A stretch of DNA of 60,806 nucleotides from Flavobacteriales bacterium (lineage in GTDB: Bacteria > Bacteroidota > Bacteroidia > Flavobacteriales_D > Parvicellaceae), in the NCBI GenBank assembly GCA_018401455.1, contig JAGYKU010000010.1:1-60806 (forward strand), in the 5' to 3' direction. The notes beneath the pieces were generated by a model. It was not told where the DNA came from. It worked only from the letters and a program-made list of their open reading frames with translations, and did not search any database. How positions within the stretch are numbered: position 1 is the first letter of the stretch; each line of letters starts with the position of its first letter. Below are positions 1 through 9,076 of this stretch, piece after piece. The position numbers and the translations under genes were made by a program.

Positions 1-353
1 TCTAATATAGTTCCTTTAATAAGTGTGGTAGATTGAATTTCTGACTGGTTAAGCAAAATTTCCTTTTGAATTTTTGCAATTGTATCTTGCGCATGAGCAG
101 AAAGTATAAATACACTCGAGCCAAAAGCGATGAGTAAAGCCAAAGCAAATCTTCTAAACGGATGTAAATAATAAGCAGTATTCATAAATGAAATATCACT
201 TTTTCCGCAAATATTTCCATTGTTTTTCTCTGCTAAATCAACAACTTCTTCGTTGCTCATGTTCGTGAAGTCAAAAACTTTTTTCTTGCAGAGATTGCAA
301 ATACGTTGTTGATCCAACTCAATTTCAGCTACACAAGGATTTATTTTATACAT
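1..353 (-). CDS. Partial CxxC-FDFT domain protein, probably with a carboxypeptidase-regulatory-like domain
   Basis: The reading frame starts at an ATG at 353 and runs off the left edge, giving about 117 residues. The N-terminus has the Bacteroidota-type short domain MYKINPC...RICNLCKKKVFDFTNMS (residues 1 to about 35), with a CxxC pair and a following CG. A hydrophobic segment near residues 68-80 (FALALLIAFGSSVFIL) ends at a possible cleavage site HAQ. The last visible residues, IKGTIL, resemble the first strand of a carboxypeptidase regulatory-like (CarboxypepD_reg) domain. In known relatives this N-terminal domain precedes such beta-sandwich or TonB-related domains in envelope proteins. That reading is an inference from family knowledge, since the main domain lies outside the window. 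Confidence 0.7.
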   Translation of the reverse strand, partial: MYKINPCVAEIELDQQRICNLCKKKVFDFTNMSNEEVVDLAEKNNGNICGKSDISFMNTAYYLHPFRRFALALLIAFGSSVFILSAHAQDTIAKIQKEILLNQSEIQSTTLIKGTIL

Positions 354-465
354 AATTCAAGGTTTTGATATCTATGATGCAAGATTTTGTTTTTTCCATA
401 AAGTGAATTGGAAATTATAAAAATTCTTAGAACAAGGATTTTTTGTTTTAGAGCATGATTTGTCT

Positions 466-1347
466 TTAGTCGTTTTCTTCATAATAATATGAGTAGTCTA
501 TTCCTTTCATAAACATTTCTCGGTCATTTATTTTAGTGGTAAGAGCATTAATCAGAAGCGTTTTTAAAAAACTACTATTTGTAGGGCTTAGCATCATAGC
601 TTTCATATAATCATGTTTTGTGATTTTACTCCAATCGACACATTTTTTAACTTGTTTTTTTAATATCAAATCCAACCAAATTCTTGTGGTTCTTCCATTT
701 CCTTCCATAAAAGGATGTGCAATGTTCATTTCAACATATTTCTCTATAATTTCTTCAAATGATGATTCAGGCATTTCTTCAATTTGTTTTAAAGTTTCCC
801 CTAAAAAGTGTGAAACAGCAAATTGAAAACCTCCTTTAGAAATGTTTTTTTGTCTAATTTGTCCTGCAAAATTATAGAGCCCTCCAAACAAATATGCATG
901 AATTTGTTTTAGCCCATTTGCCGTTCCGACCTCTATATTTTCAATAAATGAACTTTCAAATAATGCATAAGCCTTTGTTTTACTTTTTCCATCTATACTC
1001 TCGTCACTAAATGTGAACCACTCAATAAATCGGTTTGCTTTTTTGCTGGGGAACTCTTTTCCCAAAGCGATTATACCGCTGTAGTCTAACATGTCTGAAA
1101 GACGTTTTTTTCCATCTGGTGCAAGTATTCTCAACTGGGTAGTGGCACTAACCACTTGACTATTTTCTTTCTTTAATTTTGCTTTAAGGTATTTCCAATA
1201 ATTACGATTTTTTGTATAATCATTTTGATCTGTAAGAACAGCAACAATATCCAATACCGAAAACCACCACTTGGCATTACTTTCATCCCAAATGGCTCTA
1301 ACTTCTCTATCGTCAAAGAAACGTATAGATATTTTTGCGGAACTCAT
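466..1347 (-). CDS. Fic-domain protein with BRO-N-like N-terminus (probable AMPylase)
   Basis: This 293-residue protein has two parts. Residues 1 to about 112 resemble the BRO-N/phage-antirepressor-like domain ([14 protein letters not shown] at about 27-40, [12 protein letters not shown] near 50-61, a conserved tryptophan at 110). Residues about 140-245 are a Fic/DOC fold with the full active motif HPFMEGNGR at 211-219, including the catalytic histidine and the phosphate-binding GNGR. Fic proteins usually transfer AMP from ATP to target hydroxyls, and many act as toxins or stress regulators. A stretch SSFIEN at 132-137 fits the loose inhibitory pattern [ST]xxxE[GN] but may be coincidental. 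It is a single gene with its own TAnnTTTG promoter and no adjacent antitoxin. The target is unknown. Confidence 0.85.
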   Translation of the reverse strand: MSSAKISIRFFDDREVRAIWDESNAKWWFSVLDIVAVLTDQNDYTKNRNYWKYLKAKLKKENSQVVSATTQLRILAPDGKKRLSDMLDYSGIIALGKEFPSKKANRFIEWFTFSDESIDGKSKTKAYALFESSFIENIEVGTANGLKQIHAYLFGGLYNFAGQIRQKNISKGGFQFAVSHFLGETLKQIEEMPESSFEEIIEKYVEMNIAHPFMEGNGRTTRIWLDLILKKQVKKCVDWSKITKHDYMKAMMLSPTNSSFLKTLLINALTTKINDREMFMKGIDYSYYYEEND

Positions 1348-1377
1348 AACTATATGCTTAATTAATAATTATTCTAC

Positions 1378-1385
1378 CAAAGATA
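1378..1385 (-). promoter_or_regulatory. Bacteroidota -7 promoter element for the Fic gene
   Basis: On the minus strand these bases read TATCTTTG, an exact match to the Bacteroidota primary-sigma -7 element TAnnTTTG. They lie about 30 bases upstream of the Fic start codon at 1347. Confidence 0.5.
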
Positions 1386-1436
1386 TTCTTTTTATTGATT
1401 TGTTAGTATGATTGAGGTCGCTTTTCTTATTTCATC

Positions 1437-2174
1437 TTACTCATTCAAATTCCAGTTATATTCCATAAATGAAACTTTGGTTTGAGAAGTTATTTTTGTC
1501 TTTGAGTATTGGTTTATGAATACTTCTAAAGTTCCATTTTTGGTAAAATCTCCTTTAAACCAACTGAAGATTTTGGACAATTCGGCTGTTTTACTATTGA
1601 TTTTGTTACGAATAGGGTCGTTGATGAATCTAAAAGCTTGTTCGTGGAGTTGTTGCTCTATTTTCTCTGCTACATAAGCTTCGTTTCTCAATACTGGACA
1701 TGAAATAGAGGCGCAATTAACCGCAAAGTGAATTCTTGGTTCATTAAATTCTTTTCTCAAAATGCCGTGTTCGATATTGTTCAAATCATATGATTTACCT
1801 TCAATGGTGATAAATTTGATATCCCAAGGTGTGTTGATTTTATATATGGCTCCACCCAAATCTTTGATAGATTTTGTAGGGTAATTGTCGATGATTAATT
1901 TTACTGTAAAAGCATTGTATGCATTGATCCAATAGGCTAGTTTTTCGTTTTTAGACCAATCTCTTTTGGGGGCTTCTTTGCTCAAAGCGTCTAAATATTT
2001 TTGAAGTTTTGCTTTTTCAGAGATGAAACCTTTGTAATTTACATTCCCTTTCTCGTCCACATTTTTCTGTAATAATTCGTTCCAAATTTGATGTTTTTTG
2101 TTTTCCTGAGAAAAACTTAACATTGAGAATAGCGAAAAAGTAAAAAATAATGTCAATATTTGTCTTGTCTTCAT
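1437..2174 (-). CDS. DUF547 domain protein, secreted
   Basis: I start this at the ATG at 2174 (245 residues) because it opens a clear signal peptide, MKTRQILTLFFTFSLFSMLS followed by FSQ. An upstream start at 2255 would put 27 odd residues in front and overlap the divergent gene at 2188. The mature part is typical of DUF547: WxNAYNA-type motif (YWINAYNAF), a histidine in HFAVNCAS, and the paired cysteines NCASISCP. The fold is related to papain/transglutaminase-like cysteine proteins, but the biochemical function is not established. It is expected in the periplasm or at the outer membrane. Only 13 bases separate it from the divergent glycosyltransferase gene. Confidence 0.85.
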   Translation of the reverse strand: MKTRQILTLFFTFSLFSMLSFSQENKKHQIWNELLQKNVDEKGNVNYKGFISEKAKLQKYLDALSKEAPKRDWSKNEKLAYWINAYNAFTVKLIIDNYPTKSIKDLGGAIYKINTPWDIKFITIEGKSYDLNNIEHGILRKEFNEPRIHFAVNCASISCPVLRNEAYVAEKIEQQLHEQAFRFINDPIRNKINSKTAELSKIFSWFKGDFTKNGTLEVFINQYSKTKITSQTKVSFMEYNWNLNE

Positions 2175-2187
2175 TTTTGATAGTTTT

Positions 2188-2877
2188 ATGATGTTAGAAA
2201 TTTCAATAATTATTCCAACTCTAAATGAGTCTTCAAACATTGGACGACTAATCAATCATTTACTTACAAATTTATCAGGAAATTTTGAAATAATAGTAGT
2301 GGATGGAGGAAGTACTGATAATACTGTTGAAATAGCAAATGATTTAGGCGTAAAAGTAATTAAATCCCAACCTTCAAGAGCGGTTCAAATGAACGTAGGC
2401 GTTAAAAACGCCCAGTATTCGAATTATTATTTTGTTCATGCAGATACTTTACCTCCTAAAGATTTTTTAGAAGATTTTCAAAAAGTTTTGGACGAGGGTT
2501 TTGAAGCCGCTTGTTATCGAAGTGCTTATGATTCTGATTCTATGATGTTAAAAATCAACGCTTTTTTTACAAGATTTCATTGGCTGGTAGCTAGAGGAGG
2601 AGATCAATCTCTGTTTATTACCAAAAAGAAATTCTACGAAATGTGTTGTTTTGATGAATTGATGGAAATTATGGAAGAATATCCTTTGATTAAAAAATTA
2701 ATGGACGAAAAATCACTAAAGATTATTCCTAAAAACATTCTTATCAGTACAAGAAAATATAATGGAAGAGGATGGTTTAAAGTGAATCGAGCCAATTATA
2801 AAGTGTTCAAAATGTACAGGTCTGGTGTGGATAGCCGAAAAATTAAAGAAACCTATTATAATTTGTTGAAAGTTTAA
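2188..2877 (+). CDS. Family 2 glycosyltransferase (TIGR04283-like)
   Basis: A 229-residue GT-A glycosyltransferase. It opens with ISIIIPTLNESSNI, has the nucleotide-binding DGGSTDNT at 39-46, SRAVQMNVG near 63-71 and the metal-binding HAD at 84-86. This pattern (SRAxQMNxG followed by FVHADT) is the one used by the family called rSAM/selenodomain-associated transferase 2. The domain covers the whole protein and there is no membrane anchor, so it is cytoplasmic or peripherally attached. The sugar donor and acceptor cannot be told from sequence. Start is ATG ATG at 2188/2191. It converges with the neighbouring glycosyltransferase, with 10 bases between stops. Confidence 0.85.
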   Translation: MMLEISIIIPTLNESSNIGRLINHLLTNLSGNFEIIVVDGGSTDNTVEIANDLGVKVIKSQPSRAVQMNVGVKNAQYSNYYFVHADTLPPKDFLEDFQKVLDEGFEAACYRSAYDSDSMMLKINAFFTRFHWLVARGGDQSLFITKKKFYEMCCFDELMEIMEEYPLIKKLMDEKSLKIIPKNILISTRKYNGRGWFKVNRANYKVFKMYRSGVDSRKIKETYYNLLKV

Positions 2878-2887
2878 AAGGTTTAGT

Positions 2888-4027
2888 TTACCTTTTTTCC
2901 ATAACCAAAATCTTATCTAGCAATTCTGCAATGATTTTAGCATTTTCGGTATTGCAGAAGTTGGCATAGAGCACATCTTTTCTTCTATGGATATGACTTT
3001 CTGTAAAATTGAATTCGAAAAGTTCTTGAACTTTGGCAATCCATTCTTCAGGATGGTTGGCAACATGACAAATTTCTTCTAAACCAGTATTTTCAACCAT
3101 TTCAGAGTTTACGAGACAAAATTTGCCTTTGTAAAGTGCAGAAAGCAATTTGAGTTTGATACCGGTAGGTTGGAAAGTTGGCAAAACATTGATGTGAGCA
3201 TTTTCTATTAAATCATCCAATTGGCTCACAGAAATATTACTATGAATACTAACATTAGCATATTTTTCAGCGAGTAAAATCAATTCTTGTGGAGGATTAC
3301 TACCTGCAATTATCAAATCGAAAGGTAAATTTGAAAAGACTTTTTCGATAAGGAAGGTAGCTGCTTCAATATTTTCACCAACTGCCATATTTCCATGATA
3401 TAATGCATAATCTCCTTTGCCAGTTTTGCTGGTAATTTCTATTCCAGAATGAAAGGCAGTAACTAAATGTGCGTTTTGATATTTACTTTTAAAATAATTG
3501 TAATCGTTTTTTGAAATAGAAAACAATCCGTCTGCTTTTGCAAGTACTTCTTCATATTTTTCTAATTTCGATGCTTCCCACTTAAAATACTGTTTTTTGG
3601 CTAAATTCCTTTCTACTTTAGCCAATCCATTGTAGTAATCGTGCTCTACATTGTGTGTTCTTACGTAAATCAATCTATTGCTAGGCTTGAGTGCATCAAT
3701 AAGCCAACAATTGTGAAGTCCTTCGATAATAATTGGGAAATTGTCTTTTTTGAGTTTTTCTAACAACAAAGCATTCGATCTAGAAGCAACAATAAATGGT
3801 TGTTTCTTTATAAAATTTAATTTGTTTTCGTCTCTTCTATAATAATGAACAGATTTGCAAATAGATTCTAAATGAGTTTGTTTGCCCCTTCCATACTCAA
3901 AACAATGTAAGTGAACATCAATTCCTATTTCATCGAATGCTTTTATTTTATAATAAACATCCACAACTCCTCCGTAATTGGGGGGATATGGGACATCAAA
4001 TGATATTAAATGTATTTCTTGACTCAC
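2888..4027 (-). CDS. GT-B glycosyltransferase (group 1 / GT4-like)
   Basis: A 379-residue GT-B type glycosyltransferase. The N-terminal Rossmann half begins IHLISFDVPYPPNYGG, where the glycine-rich loop would bind substrate, and contains RTHNVEHDYY near the interdomain region. The C-terminal half has LYHGNMAVGENIEAATFL, then IIAGSNPP, and a donor-site region around LPTFQPTGIKLKLLSALYKG. It is the third gene of a minus-strand run bioB, GT, GT, with only 3 bases to the upstream glycosyltransferase, so the two are almost certainly co-transcribed and probably act on the same surface glycan or glycolipid. Substrates are unknown. Confidence 0.85.
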   Translation of the reverse strand: MSQEIHLISFDVPYPPNYGGVVDVYYKIKAFDEIGIDVHLHCFEYGRGKQTHLESICKSVHYYRRDENKLNFIKKQPFIVASRSNALLLEKLKKDNFPIIIEGLHNCWLIDALKPSNRLIYVRTHNVEHDYYNGLAKVERNLAKKQYFKWEASKLEKYEEVLAKADGLFSISKNDYNYFKSKYQNAHLVTAFHSGIEITSKTGKGDYALYHGNMAVGENIEAATFLIEKVFSNLPFDLIIAGSNPPQELILLAEKYANVSIHSNISVSQLDDLIENAHINVLPTFQPTGIKLKLLSALYKGKFCLVNSEMVENTGLEEICHVANHPEEWIAKVQELFEFNFTESHIHRRKDVLYANFCNTENAKIIAELLDKILVMEKR

Positions 4028-4030
4028 GTA

Positions 4031-5149
4031 TTAGTTTAAACTTCTGTAGGTTTCTAACATACTATAGACTTCATTTTCCCAAGAAAGTTGCTCAGAAGCA
4101 TAAACTAATTTCTTTTTGATTTCGATAAAGTCTGTATTTTTAAAAAAATATTCAATGGTTTCTGCTATCTCTAACGGTATATGACTAGGTATTATTGCAC
4201 CGATTTCGTACTTTTTTATAATGTTCTCAATCTCAATTATTTCAGAACTTATCACTGGGATATTAGCACGGATATAGTCAAAAACTTTATTCGGCAGACT
4301 GTATTTATAATTGGTATTGGTAGCTTTGTCAAGTGTTAATCCAGCATCAGCAAGTTGGGTATATTGCATCATTTCTTCATAAGGCAATTTCCCTTTAAAT
4401 AGAGTTTTATCTTTCAAATCTTCCTTTGAGGCTCTAGCTATTAAAGTTTCAATAACATCTCCAGAGCCTATTATGACCAAGAAATAATCTTTCAAAAGTG
4501 CTATAGCTTCAAGGAGTTCTTCTGCTCCTCTATCTATATTGATGCCTGCTCCTTGAAGGATTAATATTTTTTTGTCTGTTGGAAGTCCTAACTGTTCTTT
4601 GGTAAATTCCAAAGGAGCAATTTGTTGTAAAGGAATATTTCGAATGACTTTGGGTTTGATTTGATACTCTTTTTCATATAATGCAGCAATGGAATCATTT
4701 ACAGTGAAAATATGTTGTAGTTTTGGAAATATCCATTTTTCTATTTTTGTCCAAACACTTTTTACAAATTTTCGATTTTGAATTTCAGGAACTCCCGTAA
4801 AATATTCGTGACTGTCGTAAATGATGGGTTTGCGTTTTATTTTGCTGATTAGATAATTGGCTAAAAGGGTGTCCAAATCATTGGCATGAATTACATCCAC
4901 TTTTCTGAATAGCAAGAAGAAAAATAATCTTATATTGTAAGAAGCATAAAATAAAGCACCTTTATTGAAAAGAAGATGCATTCTGTGTGTAGCATAGGTT
5001 CTATCTAAGGGTAGAGAATTTTTGAGTTTTCTACCTACAAGATGCACTTCAAAACCTTCAAGCGAAAGCGATGAACACATTTTGTGAACCCTTTGATCTG
5101 TTGTTAAATCATTGGTGACACTGATATAAACTTTTTTTGACGATGTCAA
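4031..5149 (-). CDS. GT-B glycosyltransferase (group 1 / GT4-like)
   Basis: A 372-residue family 4-type glycosyltransferase. It starts VYISVTNDLTTDQRVHKM, a common N-terminal signature (DxRVxK), has HANDLDTLLA and YDSHEYFTG in the acceptor half, and in the donor half ILQGAGINIDRGAEEL, VIIGSGD, and YSLPNKVFDYIRANIPVI with the conserved lysine and aspartate. It likely adds a sugar to a surface polysaccharide or lipid carrier on the cytoplasmic face. It follows bioB by 42 bases and precedes another glycosyltransferase by 3 bases. The link to biotin synthesis looks like positional co-transcription rather than a shared pathway. Confidence 0.87.
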   Translation of the reverse strand: MTSSKKVYISVTNDLTTDQRVHKMCSSLSLEGFEVHLVGRKLKNSLPLDRTYATHRMHLLFNKGALFYASYNIRLFFFLLFRKVDVIHANDLDTLLANYLISKIKRKPIIYDSHEYFTGVPEIQNRKFVKSVWTKIEKWIFPKLQHIFTVNDSIAALYEKEYQIKPKVIRNIPLQQIAPLEFTKEQLGLPTDKKILILQGAGINIDRGAEELLEAIALLKDYFLVIIGSGDVIETLIARASKEDLKDKTLFKGKLPYEEMMQYTQLADAGLTLDKATNTNYKYSLPNKVFDYIRANIPVISSEIIEIENIIKKYEIGAIIPSHIPLEIAETIEYFFKNTDFIEIKKKLVYASEQLSWENEVYSMLETYRSLN

Positions 5150-5191
5150 TAGAAGAGCGTTAAATTAAAAAACTAAACGAAATTTAAGGAA

Positions 5192-6313
5192 CTATATTTT
5201 ATCTACAGAACTTACTTTTCTTGGTTCAAAATCTTTTTTCTCCGCTTTTGCTTTTTGTTTAGCCAATTCGTTTCTTTCGATTTTATGTCCCGGTCTAGAC
5301 CATTTAGGTTTTTCTGCTTCTTCGCTTCTTTGTTTGTAAGATTCTTTGATTTCAGGTTTTGGACCTTTTTTGTAAGCAGGCATAGGTTTAATTCCTAACT
5401 CATTAAAAAGTTGCATATCTGAATTGAATTCTGGATTCGGAGTCGTCAATAATTTTTCTCCAGCAAAAATAGAATTCGCTCCAGCCATAAAACAAAGCGC
5501 TTGTCCTTCGTGATTCATTTGTGTTCTACCAGCAGACAATCTCACATACGAATGTGGCATTACAATTCTAGTTGTTGCAATCATTCTAATCATTTCCCAA
5601 ATAGAAACTTCTTGTTGATCTTCCATTGGAGTTCCTTCTACAGCCACCAATGCGTTGATTGGAACCGAAGCAGGTCTTGGATTCATAAGATTGAGCGTAT
5701 AAAGCATTCCAATTCTATCTTCGTCTGCTTCGCCCATTCCTAAAATTCCTCCACTACAAACAGTCAATCCTGCTTTGCTAGCGTTATCTATCGTTTTTAA
5801 TCTATCTTCAAAACCTCTTGTAGAAATCACTTCTTTGTAGTATTCTTCGGAAGTATCTAAGTTGTGATTATAAGCATACAAACCAGCATCTGCCAATCTT
5901 TTCGCTTGATTTTCTGTAAGCATACCCAAAGTACAACAAACCTCCAAATCCATTTGATTTAAAGAACGAACCATTTCGAGTACTTGGTCAAAATCATCAT
6001 CTTCTTTAACGTTTCTCCAAGAAGCACCCATACAAACTCTACTAGAACCATTTGCCTTAGCATCTTTACCTTTTTGAATTACTTCTTCCAAAGGCATTAA
6101 ATCGTGTGTATTGATACCAGTGTTGTATCTTGCGGCTTGTGGACAATATCCACAATCTTCACTACAATTTCCTGTTTTGATGGAAACCAAAGTACTCACT
6201 TGCACTTCCAAAGGGTCGAAAGTTTCTCTGTGAACACTAGCAGCTTGATACATTAGTTCCATTAATGGCTTGTTGTATAGGTCTCTTATTTCGTCTTTAG
6301 TCCAAGTCTTCAT
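5192..6313 (-). CDS. bioB: Biotin synthase
   Basis: Radical SAM enzyme that inserts sulfur into dethiobiotin to form biotin. The 373-residue protein has the cluster motif CSEDCGYC (C50, C54, C57) for the [4Fe-4S]-SAM centre. Ligands for the auxiliary cluster appear as VCMGASWR (C94), EVCCTLG (about 126-127), VCSGGILGMGE, and the arginine of YVRLSAGR. Compared with E. coli BioB (346 residues) it has a lysine-rich C-terminal extension after YKKGPKPE, which is common in Bacteroidota. No other bio genes lie in the window. It is the first gene of a run with two glycosyltransferases and has its own promoter element. Confidence 0.97.
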   Translation of the reverse strand: MKTWTKDEIRDLYNKPLMELMYQAASVHRETFDPLEVQVSTLVSIKTGNCSEDCGYCPQAARYNTGINTHDLMPLEEVIQKGKDAKANGSSRVCMGASWRNVKEDDDFDQVLEMVRSLNQMDLEVCCTLGMLTENQAKRLADAGLYAYNHNLDTSEEYYKEVISTRGFEDRLKTIDNASKAGLTVCSGGILGMGEADEDRIGMLYTLNLMNPRPASVPINALVAVEGTPMEDQQEVSIWEMIRMIATTRIVMPHSYVRLSAGRTQMNHEGQALCFMAGANSIFAGEKLLTTPNPEFNSDMQLFNELGIKPMPAYKKGPKPEIKESYKQRSEEAEKPKWSRPGHKIERNELAKQKAKAEKKDFEPRKVSSVDKI

Positions 6314-6339
6314 ATTATTTTGCTAAAATTTGAGTATTG

Positions 6340-6347
6340 CAAATGTA
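6340..6347 (-). promoter_or_regulatory. bioB: Bacteroidota -7 promoter element for bioB
   Basis: Reads TACATTTG on the minus strand, matching TAnnTTTG, about 27 bases upstream of the bioB ATG. The leader is too short for a riboswitch, and I see no BirA-type inverted repeat beside it. Confidence 0.5.
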
Positions 6348-6558
6348 TATTAAAATACTTAAAGTTTCATCCAAAAATTTATAATGATGCTAACAATAAT
6401 AATTTTAAAAACAATTTTGATTTTTTTAATTTTACTAAAATGAATGGTTTAATTTAAAAAAAACAAAAAAATTATGCCTATTGCAACTTTTTGTTTTAAA
6501 TTGGCGTCTTCAAAATTAATTCTTGTTAATTACCAACAACAAATAAATAAAATTATAG

Positions 6559-8982
6559 ATGAAGTTATTAAAATTAGTATTCAGTTTATTATTCATATTT
6601 TCTTTAACACAAAAAGCGAATGCTTCTCACGTCAGCGGAGGAGAAATATTATACGAATGGGTTGCTCCCAATACCTACAACATCAAACTAAGGGTTTTTA
6701 GAGATTGTAGTCCTGGAGCAATTGCATTAGCTGCATCTGTGACAGTAGGTCTCTATGTAAAAGGAACAAATGCACAACAAGCCACTTTTAATTTAAATCA
6801 ATTTACGCAGCAAACAAATATTGATTTAGGAGATTCTTGTTACACACCAACTTCACTGTGTATAGATGAGAGAATTTATTTTTTGAATAATGTGAATATT
6901 CCAAATAATCCAAACGGATATTATTTACAAACAAATATTTATTCAAGAAGTAATTTTATTGATAATATGCAGAATCCTGGTTCTACAAGTATGTGTTTCT
7001 ATGCAGAAATGCCTGATCCTGCTCTAGGTCAAAATTCCTCTCCTGATTTTGGAGAATATCCAGCCGATGCATATTTATGTATCAGTAATGTTAAAACATG
7101 GTTTTATAGTGTTTCTGACCCAGATGGAGATTCATTAGCATTTACATTGGTTGACCCACTTAGATCTACTACAGCTAACGGAACACAAGTTGGTACTGGC
7201 GCTTATCCTCATTATCCTTCTATCACTTGGGCTGGTGGATATAATTTAGCGAACATTTGTGGAGGTACTCCAGCTATGAATATTAATGCAGTAACAGGAG
7301 AAATTGCAGCTGCTCCAATAGTTCAAGGAAATTTTGTGTTTGCTGTGAGAGTAGAGGAATATAGAAATGGAGTAAAAATAGGAGAAGTAAGAAGAGATGT
7401 AGTATATGCTTCTTTACCTTGTTCAATAGATTCTCCTCCTGTAATTGATGTCGCTGATACTGTCTCAGTTTATTATGGAGATTCTATTTGTGTTGATTTA
7501 ACTGTGTATGATGATGATGGTGTAGATACGATTTATTTGTTTCCAACAAGTATAGATTTTGACTTAAACGGAACCTATATTCCTCCTACACAAGTAGGTT
7601 CAGATTTTATTTATACCAACTTCAATAATTCTGGTAATAATGCTGTAATGTCTCATTTTGTAGATAATAGTGGAATTTACCAAGGGGTTGGAGATATTTT
7701 CTTGAGATATTGTTGGGTGCCAGAATGTGAGGATGTAGATTCTACTTATAATATTAATTTGCTTGCATATTCATTGGGTTGCTCAGGTTCTGATACCACT
7801 CAAAAAGATATTATTTTTTCTATAGAACACGATCCTATACCTCAGGTAAATATTGATGCAGCAAGCGACACATTAGAAGTAACTTATGGTGATCAAATTT
7901 GTTTTGATATTTTGGTTGACTTAGATTTTATTTCAGACACAGTTGAAGTTAGATTAAACTCTCCTAATTTTGAATTGGAAGATAATTATGTACCAACACA
8001 AACCTTAAATGGAGAGAGTTACTATACGAATTTTTTTAGTCTAGACACATTATTTGTTCCTGAGTTATTTGTAATTCCAATTAATCAAACCTATACAGGT
8101 GTTGGTCAAATACCTTTTAGATTTTGTATCACTCCTGATTGTGACAATATTGATGAAACTTTCTTGATTAATATCGAAGCAAACACAATTGGTTGTGGCG
8201 GATCCGACACTTTATACAAAACATATTATGTAGATGTTTTCTATGAGCCAACTCCTATTGAATTTAATTTGCCAGATTCTATTGGCGTAACTTATGATAC
8301 TGAAATATGTTTTGAAATGTTAACGAATGATTTAACACAATCTGGATACAATTTAGGATTAAAGCCTTTAGGTTCAGGGTTTAATTATCAAGAGGCCTAC
8401 GTTTCGCCAGTTCAAGGTTCAAATGGAGATTATTATTACACCAATTTTCAAGGTCTAGATACCGTAAGAATATACAATTATTCTTATTCTGGTGGTGAGG
8501 TTATAGGTTTAGATACTGTTGCCATTAGATATTGTTGGACACCACAATGTGATGATGTTGTGCTTAAAAATTATACGTTAGATTATACTGCTACATTATA
8601 TACTCCTTGTTTCAATCTTTCAGAAACAAAAACAATGCAAGTTTCTGTTGAGCCTCCAGTAGGAGAAGTAAACCCAATTCCTAATGTATTTACACCTAAT
8701 GGAGATGGTCAAAATGATTTCTTTGAACTTTCAGGTTCCAACGATCCTTGTTTTGATGAAATGGACATTACTATATACAATAGATGGGGTAAAATTGTAT
8801 TTGAATCGACAGCATCTGATTTTCAATGGAATGGGAAAAACAAAAATGATGGAAAAGATTGTGCAGAAGGAACTTACTTTGTAATTATCAACGGAAGTTA
8901 TGGTAGTACATATAATAATGTGACTGGTGAAAGAATACCTAATCCTGTTGTAAAACAATATTCTATTCAATTGTTGAGATAA
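6559..8982 (+). CDS. Large secreted protein with three internal repeats and type B T9SS sorting domain
   Basis: An 807-residue secreted protein. Residues 1-22 are a signal peptide (MKLLKLVFSLLFIFSLTQKANA). The next part, SHVSGGEILYEWV...RVFRDC, is the N-terminal module common in large Bacteroidota surface proteins. Three homologous modules of about 130 residues follow, starting near 293, 430 and 565. Each opens with a [VT]xYxxxICxxxL pattern and closes with a cysteine pair (RYCWVPECEDVD, RFCITPDCDNID, RYCWTPQCDDV). The last about 90 residues are a gliding-motility-associated C-terminal domain (PNVFTPNGDGQNDFFEL, IYNRWGKIVFES, WNGKNK, GTYFVII), a type B signal for type IX secretion. Role is unknown; surface adhesin or structural protein is plausible. 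A terminator follows the stop. Confidence 0.9.
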   Translation: MKLLKLVFSLLFIFSLTQKANASHVSGGEILYEWVAPNTYNIKLRVFRDCSPGAIALAASVTVGLYVKGTNAQQATFNLNQFTQQTNIDLGDSCYTPTSLCIDERIYFLNNVNIPNNPNGYYLQTNIYSRSNFIDNMQNPGSTSMCFYAEMPDPALGQNSSPDFGEYPADAYLCISNVKTWFYSVSDPDGDSLAFTLVDPLRSTTANGTQVGTGAYPHYPSITWAGGYNLANICGGTPAMNINAVTGEIAAAPIVQGNFVFAVRVEEYRNGVKIGEVRRDVVYASLPCSIDSPPVIDVADTVSVYYGDSICVDLTVYDDDGVDTIYLFPTSIDFDLNGTYIPPTQVGSDFIYTNFNNSGNNAVMSHFVDNSGIYQGVGDIFLRYCWVPECEDVDSTYNINLLAYSLGCSGSDTTQKDIIFSIEHDPIPQVNIDAASDTLEVTYGDQICFDILVDLDFISDTVEVRLNSPNFELEDNYVPTQTLNGESYYTNFFSLDTLFVPELFVIPINQTYTGVGQIPFRFCITPDCDNIDETFLINIEANTIGCGGSDTLYKTYYVDVFYEPTPIEFNLPDSIGVTYDTEICFEMLTNDLTQSGYNLGLKPLGSGFNYQEAYVSPVQGSNGDYYYTNFQGLDTVRIYNYSYSGGEVIGLDTVAIRYCWTPQCDDVVLKNYTLDYTATLYTPCFNLSETKTMQVSVEPPVGEVNPIPNVFTPNGDGQNDFFELSGSNDPCFDEMDITIYNRWGKIVFESTASDFQWNGKNKNDGKDCAEGTYFVIINGSYGSTYNNVTGERIPNPVVKQYSIQLLR

Positions 8983-9005
8983 TTAAAAAAATAAACTTAC
9001 ATTTG

Positions 9006-9036
9006 GGAGGCTTACTTTTTAAGCCTCCTTTTTTTT
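9006..9036 (+). terminator. Rho-independent terminator after the T9SS cargo gene
   Basis: An 8-base stem GGAGGCTT (9006-9013) pairs perfectly with AAGCCTCC (9021-9028) around a T-rich 7-base loop and is followed by eight T residues. Confidence 0.9.
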
Positions 9037-9076
9037 GCCTTAAAACAAATATAGATTGATAGATAGAATTAGAAAT

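Noticed and set aside
859-954. Fic inhibitory-helix motif SSFIEN as proof of self-inhibition
   Set aside because: It fits the loose [ST]xxxE[GN] pattern, but it lies immediately before the Fic core and, as I recall, is not conserved in similar proteins, so it stays a hypothesis.
6474-6701. A 75-codon frame at the start of the T9SS cargo gene
   Set aside because: It overlaps the signal-peptide region of the cargo gene in another frame, and its sequence is low-complexity.
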